A stretch of 5,490 bases of DNA from JBBIQZ01 sp037442065 (GTDB taxonomy: Bacteria; Patescibacteriota; CPR2_A; CG2-30-33-46): contig JBBIQZ010000048.1 of NCBI GenBank assembly GCA_037442065.1, positions 1 to 5,490 of the forward strand, read 5' to 3'. Both the position numbers and the translations under genes were made by a program. Shown piece after piece: positions 1 to 4,431 of the stretch. The notes beneath the pieces were generated by a model that worked only from the letters and a program-made list of their open reading frames with translations, was not told the origin of the DNA and did no database searches. How positions within the stretch are numbered: the first letter of the stretch is position 1; each line of letters starts with the position of its first letter.

Positions 1-48
1 GTCACCATCAAGACTTCAAAGTGTCACCATGTAATGTGTACTATACAT
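1..48. repeat. Edge segment with 8-bp direct repeat and near-palindrome
   Basis: The octamer GTCACCAT occurs at 1-8 and again at 23-30, a 22-base period. Positions 34-48 form a near-palindrome with 7-base arms (ATGTGTA, one central C, TATACAT; one mismatched pair) directly abutting the stop codon of the gene on the minus strand. No U-run follows on either strand, so it is not a convincing terminator. The segment could be the end of a dispersed repeat or mobile element continuing off the left edge, but 48 bases cannot show this. Confidence 0.3.
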
Positions 49-1179
49 TTATTTGTCAAATTGTTGGCGTAAAATTTCTGTTTTGTGAGTTTTGGGATCT
101 AGAGATTTATTTATTTTTTTGATCCTAACCAAATAGCCTGTTTTTTTAATTGCTTTTTTTATTTCTTCTTCCCAATTTTGGTCGTAACCTAAAACAATAA
201 TATCAGCTTTTTCTTCTAATACATTTTGCCAAGGATTTTCTTTTTCTAACTCAGCCAAAACACCCAATTTCTTTAAACTCGCTATTCGCTCTTTAATAGA
301 ATAAACAGGCTTTCTTTTTTTTAGCTTTAAAACTCTTTCATCGGAAGGAATAACTACTGTTAAGGAGCCGAGTTTAGAAGCTTCTTTCAAAAAAAACTTG
401 TGTCCGGGGTGCAATAAATCAAAAGTGCCAAAAACTAAAACTTTTCTAGGAAAGCGTAAATACAAAAAATATTCTTGATTTCCTTTTTCGCCTGGTAAAC
501 CGGCTTTAACTTGAGAAATTACCGCAAACCCCTCCTTTTGGGCAAAATTTTTTATTTCGGCAACCACCTGCTCTTGAATTTTAGAATCTTTTATAACACC
601 TTTAAATTTGGAAGCGATATCTTTACTAACTTCAAATTGCGGCTTAACTAAAGCAATAATTTCTGCCTTATGTTTTTGTAAATTAATAATTTCTTTTATT
701 TTAGGCAATATTTTTTTTAAAGATATAAAGGAAACATCTATCAAAAAAATGTCTATCTTCTCGGGAAATTTTTCAACATCCCTTACGTCCGTCCTTTCCA
801 TATTTATAACTTTTGTGTTTTTTCTCAAAGAATATGCAAGCTGACCATAGCCGACATCAATGGCATAAACTCTTTTAGCGCCTTTTTTTAAAACAAAATC
901 AGTAAACCCGCCGGTTGAAGCGCCAATATCGGCAACAATTTTCCCTTTAAATTTAAGCCTAAATTTTTTAAACGCCGATTTAATTTTTTTTGCACCCTTG
1001 CCAACAAAACGCTCTTCTGGTTTAATTTCTATTTTTATATCTTCTTTTACTGGCATTCCGGGTTTACTGGCTAGTTGTCCGTTAGTTTTTACTTTTCCAG
1101 CTAAAATAAGCCGCTGGGCTTTTTCGCGGCTTTCAGTTAAACCTTTTTCAAAAATTATTACATCTAATCTCTTTTTCAT
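49..1179 (-). CDS. tlyA: TlyA-family rRNA 2'-O-methyltransferase fused to a RibL/TagD-like nucleotidylyltransferase
   Basis: A 376-residue protein with two enzymes in one chain. Residues 1-60 are an S4 RNA-binding domain (RLDVIIFEKGL, SREKAQRLILAGKV). Residues about 61-242 are an FtsJ-type SAM methyltransferase: SAM loop ADIGASTGGFTD (83-94), DVGYGQLAYSLR (108-119), and likely catalytic K64 or K65, D148 (LIDVSF), K179 (LVKPQFE) and E236 (NQEYF). TlyA proteins of this type 2'-O-methylate cytidines in 16S and/or 23S rRNA; the substrate here is not shown. A normal TlyA would end near residue 242-270. Here, from residue 246, a nucleotidylyltransferase begins with FGTFDLLHPGH (250-260; HxGH at 257-260) and contains DIIVLGYDQ (326-334), resembling archaeal FAD synthetase RibL more than TagD. 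FAD synthesis is therefore possible, but CTP- or other NTP-dependent chemistry is not excluded. There is no linker or internal stop. The ATG directly follows the efp TAG with no spacer and only weak Shine-Dalgarno bases inside efp, suggesting translational coupling. The stop is TAA. Confidence 0.9.
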   Translation of the reverse strand: MKKRLDVIIFEKGLTESREKAQRLILAGKVKTNGQLASKPGMPVKEDIKIEIKPEERFVGKGAKKIKSAFKKFRLKFKGKIVADIGASTGGFTDFVLKKGAKRVYAIDVGYGQLAYSLRKNTKVINMERTDVRDVEKFPEKIDIFLIDVSFISLKKILPKIKEIINLQKHKAEIIALVKPQFEVSKDIASKFKGVIKDSKIQEQVVAEIKNFAQKEGFAVISQVKAGLPGEKGNQEYFLYLRFPRKVLVFGTFDLLHPGHKFFLKEASKLGSLTVVIPSDERVLKLKKRKPVYSIKERIASLKKLGVLAELEKENPWQNVLEEKADIIVLGYDQNWEEEIKKAIKKTGYLVRIKKINKSLDPKTHKTEILRQQFDK

Positions 1180-1740
1180 CTAACTCACTCTTTCGATATA
1201 AACTCCAGTTCTACTATCAACTTTGATTGTATCACCTTGTTTAATAAACAAAGGGACTTGCAACTTAAATCCGGTTTCTATCGTGGCCTCTTTGGTAGCC
1301 GATGAAGCAGTATCGCCTTTAACGCCTGGTTCTGTTTCGGTTATCTTAAAGTCTATCTTTATTGGTAATTTTATGTTAATGGGTTTTCCTTCCGAAAAAG
1401 TTATGTCTATATCACTCCCTGGTTTTAAAAATTTTTCATTTTGACCAATTATCTCCTTAGAAATTGAAAATTGGTTAAAATTATCCTTATCCATAAAATA
1501 GAAACTAGTATTGTCAGAATACAAATATTGAGCGGTTTTAAAATCTAGGTAAGCTTCTTCTATTTTTTCCTGGCCTTTAAAATTCTTCTCTAAAACAGCA
1601 CCTGTCTTTAAGTTTTTTAGTTTTGTTTTAACGATTGCTCCGCCGCGCCCAAGCTTGGAATGAGAAGATTCCAAAACTTCAAAAGGCAGTCCTCCTAAAA
1701 CAATAAATTTACCTGCTTTTAAACCCGTTACTTTAAGCAT
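1180..1740 (-). CDS. efp: Elongation factor P
   Basis: A 186-residue, full-length EF-P, which binds between the P and E sites and promotes peptide-bond formation on ribosomes stalled at consecutive prolines. The N-terminal KOW-like domain spans about 1-62 (KTKLKNLKTGAVLEKNF at 39-55). The central OB domain follows, and the C-terminal OB domain ends in the family signature VPLFIKQGDTIKVDSRTG (161-178). The tip loop that reaches the tRNA CCA end reads SKLGRGGA (28-35), with Arg at position 32. Lys-type EF-Ps modified by EpmA carry Lys here; Arg-type ones are rhamnosylated by EarP in some proteobacteria. The Pro usual before the first loop Gly is Leu30. No modification enzyme is encoded in the window. 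The ATG lies 5 bases after the rpsR stop with no clear Shine-Dalgarno, so coupling to rpsR is likely. The stop is TAG. Confidence 0.97.
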   Translation of the reverse strand: MLKVTGLKAGKFIVLGGLPFEVLESSHSKLGRGGAIVKTKLKNLKTGAVLEKNFKGQEKIEEAYLDFKTAQYLYSDNTSFYFMDKDNFNQFSISKEIIGQNEKFLKPGSDIDITFSEGKPINIKLPIKIDFKITETEPGVKGDTASSATKEATIETGFKLQVPLFIKQGDTIKVDSRTGVYIERVS

Positions 1741-1745
1741 AAGAT

Positions 1746-1994
1746 TTATTTAGCGGTAAAAGGCAAAAGGGCAACGTGACGAGCTCTTTTTATTTCCCTT
1801 GCTAAAATTCGCTGATGTTTCGCGCAGCAACCCGATCTCTTGCGAGGTTCTATTTTCCCGTAAAAGGAAATAAACTTCTGCAAAAATTTAACATTTTTAT
1901 AATCAATGTCTTTGTTTTTATCCTTGCAAAATTCACAAACTTTTTTTGCTTGGAAAAACCTTTGTTTTCTGTCTCTTCTTGCTCTTCTTTCCAA
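1746..1994 (-). CDS. rpsR: Small ribosomal subunit protein S18 (bS18), TTG start
   Basis: An 82-residue bS18, which binds S6 in the platform of the 30S subunit. Family signatures are IDYKNVKFLQKF (30-41), GKIEPRKRSG (46-55) and HQRILAREIKRARHVALLPF (60-79). It carries a zinc-ribbon-like Cys set, C20-x2-C23 and C56-C57 followed by H60, as in the 'C+' form of S18 that may bind zinc. The start is TTG (1994-1992). No ATG or GTG exists in frame, an in-frame TAA (the ssb stop itself, 2018-2016) lies just upstream, and an AAGGAG sits 6 bases before the TTG. The gene lies 21 bases after ssb. In many bacteria rplI (L9) follows rpsR; here efp does. Confidence 0.97.
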   Translation of the reverse strand: MERRARRDRKQRFFQAKKVCEFCKDKNKDIDYKNVKFLQKFISFYGKIEPRKRSGCCAKHQRILAREIKRARHVALLPFTAK

Positions 1995-2000
1995 AATTTT

Positions 2001-2006
2001 CTCCTT
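2001..2006 (-). promoter_or_regulatory. Shine-Dalgarno of rpsR that fixes the TTG start
   Basis: The minus strand reads AAGGAG here, followed by six bases and then TTG. This spacing supports TTG as the initiation codon of S18; no other start codon lies in the frame between here and the ssb stop except a rare ATT directly before the TTG. Confidence 0.8.
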
Positions 2007-2015
2007 AAAATTTAT

Positions 2016-2507
2016 TTAAAAAGGAATATCGTCTAAATCAACTTCTTCTGAACCCTTAAGATCATCATTTTGATCTTTTTTTGTTTCGGCCTTTTTTTCT
2101 TTTGTTTTTGCAGTCCCTTCAGCAGCTCCTTCGGCCGGCCCTGTTTCTTCGGCTATGTCTAAATCGGCTTCTTCCGGCTTTTTATCTAAAACATTTATGT
2201 CCGATGCAACAATTTCTGTCTTATATCTTTTAATTCCATCCTGCCCTTCCCAAGAACGAGTCTGCAATCTTCCTTCTATATAAACTCGGCGGCCTTTTTT
2301 AAGAATCTTTTCGGCTATTTCGGCCAATTTGCCCCAAGCTACAATATCGCTAAACTCGGCACTGTCTTTTACTTCTCCGTCTTGACCTTTCCACCTTCTA
2401 TTGGTAGCAACTGTAAAAGAGGCTACGGCCTGACCAGAAGTAGTAAAACGTCCTTCTGGATCGCGAGTAAGATTACCAATTAGCATAACTTTGTTTAAAT
2501 CCTTCAT
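2016..2507 (-). CDS. ssb: Single-stranded DNA-binding protein
   Basis: A 163-residue SSB that coats single-stranded DNA in replication, repair and recombination. The OB fold covers about 1-107, opening with LNKVMLIGNLTRDPE (4-18) and containing FTVATNRRW (31-39), DIVAWGKLAEIAEKILKKG (54-72) and VYIEGRL (75-81). W39, W58 and W86 are in places where the family uses aromatic residues to stack on bases. A disordered Ala/Glu/Lys-rich linker (about 108-155) leads to the acidic tip DLDDIPF (157-163), which recruits partner proteins. The ATG is supported by AAAGG six bases upstream. The gene sits between rpsF and rpsR in the classic rpsF-ssb-rpsR order, 41 bases after rpsF. The stop is TAA. Confidence 0.98.
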   Translation of the reverse strand: MKDLNKVMLIGNLTRDPEGRFTTSGQAVASFTVATNRRWKGQDGEVKDSAEFSDIVAWGKLAEIAEKILKKGRRVYIEGRLQTRSWEGQDGIKRYKTEIVASDINVLDKKPEEADLDIAEETGPAEGAAEGTAKTKEKKAETKKDQNDDLKGSEEVDLDDIPF

Positions 2508-2548
2508 AATATGCCTTTCTCACGAATGCACTAATGCATCGCGATTCA

Positions 2549-3121
2549 TTATTCTTTTAAAATTTCATCTAACTTTTTATCTAATTCTTCTAATTCTTCT
2601 TTTTTCTGCTTTTTCTTAGTTTTCTCTTCCTTATCCTTCTTTTCCTCGGGTTCTGCTTTTTCTTCCTCTATTTTTTCGCTTTCGTCAACCTTGCTTTGAG
2701 CTTCTTCTAAGCTAGGTTGAACTTCTGGTAATGCTTCTTTTTCTTTTTCAGTTTCTTCTTCGGGTTCTGCTTTTTCTTCCTTTTTAGCTTCTGATAATTC
2801 TTTTTTCTTTAATTCCTTCGGTTTCTTTAAAGTCTTTTCTTGTTTTTTAATTACTAAATACCTAATAACCTCTCCTATTAATTTTATATCATTTTCAATT
2901 TTTTTAATACTTTCACCAGGAAGTTGAAAATTTAAAACATCATAAAAACCATGTTCTTGGTTTCCTATTTTATAGGCTAATTTTCTTCTTCCCCAAAAAT
3001 CTTCTAAAGTAACATTTCCACCCGCTTCTTTAATAGATTTGTGAACCTTATTTATAACTTCCCGGACTAAATCTTCGGGGATTTGTCCTTCTAGAACTAA
3101 CATTAATTCATAATTTTCCAT
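2549..3121 (-). CDS. rpsF: Small ribosomal subunit protein S6 (bS6) with long charged C-terminal tail
   Basis: A 190-residue protein. The bS6 domain is residues 1-96: YELMLVLEG (4-12), FWGRRKLAYKI (42-52), HGFYDVLNFQLP (57-68) and VIRYLVIKK (85-93). S6 pairs with S18 on the 30S platform. Bacterial S6 is usually about 95-135 residues; here residues 97-190 add an almost pure Lys/Glu tail, probably disordered or a charged helix. EEKAEPEE occurs twice (115-122 and 153-160), matched by a 22-bp identical DNA repeat (2646-2667 and 2760-2781). In E. coli, glutamates are added to the S6 C-terminus by RimK; a genomically encoded acidic/basic tail could serve a comparable role, but that is speculation. 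AAAGG lies five bases before the ATG. This is the first gene of the five-gene operon. The stop is TAA. Confidence 0.95.
   Translation of the reverse strand: MENYELMLVLEGQIPEDLVREVINKVHKSIKEAGGNVTLEDFWGRRKLAYKIGNQEHGFYDVLNFQLPGESIKKIENDIKLIGEVIRYLVIKKQEKTLKKPKELKKKELSEAKKEEKAEPEEETEKEKEALPEVQPSLEEAQSKVDESEKIEEEKAEPEEKKDKEEKTKKKQKKEELEELDKKLDEILKE
2646..2781. repeat. 22-bp direct repeat inside the rpsF tail
   Basis: Identical 22-base copies at 2646-2667 and 2760-2781, offset by 114 bases (38 codons), each encoding EEKAEPEE in the same reading frame. Conservation at the DNA level, including synonymous positions, suggests recent internal duplication of part of the tail rather than convergent low complexity. 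Confidence 0.6.
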
Positions 3122-3187
3122 ACAAACCTTTCTAATAATTATTCTGTTTTACTTATTAAATTAAAAAATTCCTCCTCTTGGACTTTT

Positions 3188-3204
3188 ATCCGCCTCTGGC
3201 GGAT
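3188..3204. repeat. Perfect 7-bp inverted repeat (TCCGCC/GGCGGA)
   Basis: ATCCGCC at 3188-3194 and GGCGGAT at 3198-3204 with a three-base loop form a perfect GC-rich stem in an otherwise A/T-rich gap. No U-run follows on either strand, which argues against an intrinsic terminator. It looks like a REP-like palindrome or part of the rpsF leader structure. Confidence 0.65.
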
Positions 3205-3216
3205 TGGCCTCTCGAT

Positions 3217-3234
3217 TTTTCACGGAAGCGAAAA
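3217..3234 (-). repeat. Second stem-loop, 7 pairs with one wobble
   Basis: The minus strand reads TTTTCGC, loop TTCC, GTGAAAA. All seven pairs form in RNA from the minus strand, one being G-U; on the plus strand the same pair is an A-C mismatch. This asymmetry suggests that, if functional, the structure acts in minus-strand RNA: the rpsF leader or the ychF 3' end. No U-run follows, so it is a weak terminator at best. Confidence 0.45.
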
Positions 3235-3248
3235 GGACTTACATAAAA

Positions 3249-3275
3249 AGTATAAGATTTTTTCTATAAAGTCAA
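3249..3275 (-). promoter_or_regulatory. Candidate sigma70-type promoter for the rpsF operon
   Basis: The minus strand has TTGACT (3275-3270) and TATACT (3254-3249), each one mismatch from consensus, separated by 15 bases, which is shorter than the usual 16-18. The -35 overlaps the ychF stop codon. A start near 3242 would place both hairpins in the rpsF leader. The short spacer lowers confidence. Confidence 0.4.
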
Positions 3276-4330
3276 GACTGAAACTTAAAAATCATTACAT
3301 CACCATCTTGAACAACGTAATCTTTTCCTTCTAGACGAACTTTACCTTCTTCACGAGCTTTTTGCCAACCGCCGGCATTAATTAAATCTTCCCAATTTAT
3401 AACATCGGCTTTAATAAATCCTTTTTGAAAATCGGTATGAATTACTCCAGCAGCTTCCGGAGCTTTTACCCCTTTTTTAAAAGTCCACGCTCTAACTTCC
3501 GGCTCGCCGGCGGTAAAGAAGGTTTCTAAACCTAAAAGCTTGTAAGCTTTTTTAATTAAAATGTCTAAACCTTTTTCCTCTTGGCCCAATTCTTTTAAAA
3601 ACTCTTTCACTTCTTCGTCCGGCAAATCGGCAAGCACGGCTTCAGTTTTAGCAGATATCTTAATGCTGTTTTCAACCGAAAACTCTTTATTCTTTAAATC
3701 TTCCTCAGAAACATTTAAAACATAAATGTGAGGTTTTATCGTTAGAAGATTTAAGGGCTTTATGACTTCTTTTTTCTCTTCTTCGAGATTTAAATTCCTT
3801 ACTGGCTCTCCTAAATTAAGATGTTTAGCGATTTTTAAAACTATTTCTAGAACTGTTCTTTGGCTAGAATCCTTTTTTGCTTCTTTTTCTAATTTTTTAG
3901 AAAAATTTTCTACTGTTTCTAAATCTTTTAAAATAAGTTCAGTTTTTATAGTTTCTAAATCAGATAAAGGATTAACCGTCCCACCAACATGGGTAACATT
4001 TTTATCGCCAAAACACCTTAAAACCTCAACTAAGCAATCGCATTCCCTAATATTTGACAAAAATTTATTACCTAAACCCTCGCCTTTGTAAGCTCCTTTA
4101 ACAATACCGGCAATATCCACAAACTCTACCACTGCGGGAACAATTTTTTTAGCCCTAACAACTTTAGCCAATTTTTCTAAACGAATATCAGGAACCGCTA
4201 CCACACCTATATTGGGCTCAATAGTACAAAAAGGATAGTTGGAAGCATCAACTTTATTTTTAGTTAAGGCATTAAAAAGAGTTGATTTGCCAACATTGGG
4301 CAAACCGACAATCCCCACTGATAATCCCAT
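3272..4330 (-). CDS. ychF: Ribosome-binding ATPase YchF (OLA1/Obg-related)
   Basis: A 352-residue member of the universal YchF family, close to the E. coli length (363). The P loop is GLPNVGKST (9-17), switch I contains T36 (NYPFCTIEPN), and G3 is DIAG (72-75). The G4 motif is NVSE (206-209) rather than NKxD, the hallmark that makes YchF prefer ATP over GTP. A helical coiled-coil insertion spans about 125-190. The C-terminal TGS domain covers about 270-352 (FFTAGEPEVRAWTF, AAGVIHTDFQKGFI, KDYVVQDGDVMIF). H114 lies in the loop after VRCF, at the position of the E. coli histidine implicated in catalysis. YchF binds ribosomal particles and is linked to stress responses and start-site choice in model organisms. 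AGGAG lies five bases before the ATG. The stop is TGA, the only TGA stop among the complete genes here, and the ending matches the family length, so UGA is read as stop. Confidence 0.98.
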   Translation of the reverse strand: MGLSVGIVGLPNVGKSTLFNALTKNKVDASNYPFCTIEPNIGVVAVPDIRLEKLAKVVRAKKIVPAVVEFVDIAGIVKGAYKGEGLGNKFLSNIRECDCLVEVLRCFGDKNVTHVGGTVNPLSDLETIKTELILKDLETVENFSKKLEKEAKKDSSQRTVLEIVLKIAKHLNLGEPVRNLNLEEEKKEVIKPLNLLTIKPHIYVLNVSEEDLKNKEFSVENSIKISAKTEAVLADLPDEEVKEFLKELGQEEKGLDILIKKAYKLLGLETFFTAGEPEVRAWTFKKGVKAPEAAGVIHTDFQKGFIKADVINWEDLINAGGWQKAREEGKVRLEGKDYVVQDGDVMIFKFQS

Positions 4331-4357
4331 TAAATCTCCTTAAACATTTTAAAAGTC

Positions 4358-4386
4358 TTGAAAATATAATATCATATGTTTATCAT
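4358..4386 (+). promoter_or_regulatory. Predicted promoter of cfa
   Basis: TTGAAA (4358-4363), 17-base spacer, TATCAT (4381-4386), with transcription expected to begin near 4393. The hexamers are interleaved with those of the divergent ychF promoter, so polymerase can probably occupy only one at a time. Confidence 0.5.
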
Positions 4387-4399
4387 TTATACATTCTAA
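4371..4399 (-). promoter_or_regulatory. Predicted promoter of ychF
   Basis: The minus strand has TTAGAA (4399-4394), a 17-base spacer and TATGAT (4376-4371). The spacing is optimal and the -10 is one base from consensus. It lies 41 bases upstream of the ychF start codon and overlaps the predicted cfa promoter on the other strand. Confidence 0.5.
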
Positions 4400-4418
4400 G
4401 AATCGCTCATTAAAAGAG

Positions 4419-4423
4419 GGAGG
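4419..4423 (+). promoter_or_regulatory. Strong Shine-Dalgarno of cfa
   Basis: GGAGG within a purine-rich stretch (4416-4427), eight bases before the ATG at 4432. It is the strongest ribosome binding site in the window and fixes the cfa start. Confidence 0.85.
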
Positions 4424-4431
4424 GAAGATTT

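Larger units (their letters stand above)
3122..3271 (-). promoter_or_regulatory. Probable rpsF operon leader with hairpins
   Basis: A 150-base gap between rpsF and ychF, with no coding potential seen. If transcription starts at the promoter at 3249-3275, a 5' leader of about 120 bases results. It contains two stem-loops (3188-3204 and 3217-3234) and an unexplained AGAGGAGG (3171-3178 region, minus strand) about 45 bases before the rpsF start with no start codon in reach. The bases next to rpsF are A/T-rich and unstructured. Many bacteria regulate rpsF by binding of the S6:S18 complex to the leader; this one is a candidate, but the known motif could not be demonstrated by eye. Confidence 0.4.

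Noticed and set aside
1..48. CRISPR array
   Set aside because: The repeated unit is only 8 bases with a 14-base gap and two copies; no array structure.
608..844. Plus-strand open frame of 78 codons
   Set aside because: It lies antisense inside the tlyA fusion gene, whose motifs are unmistakable; Phe/Ser/Ile-rich product typical of antisense to Lys-rich coding, and no family signature.
998..1183. Plus-strand open frame of 61 codons
   Set aside because: Antisense to the S4 domain of tlyA; no ribosome binding site or recognisable domain.
1223..1444. Plus-strand open frame of 73 codons
   Set aside because: Antisense shadow of efp.
1815..2036. Plus-strand open frame of 73 codons
   Set aside because: Antisense shadow of rpsR; hydrophobic composition comes from reversed Lys codons.
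2524..2547. Short palindrome ATGCA-CTAA-TGCAT between rpsF and ssb
   Set aside because: A five-pair A/T-containing stem with no U-run; too weak to call a terminator or processing site.
3188..3234. Intrinsic terminator for ychF
   Set aside because: Hairpins are present, but neither is followed by a U-run on the minus strand.
3272..3274. UGA recoding as glycine (as in SR1/Gracilibacteria)
   Set aside because: The ychF product ends at the normal family C-terminus at this TGA, and no internal TGA interrupts any gene.
3762..4091. Plus-strand open frame of 109 codons
   Set aside because: Antisense shadow of ychF, Ser/Phe-rich, no motif.
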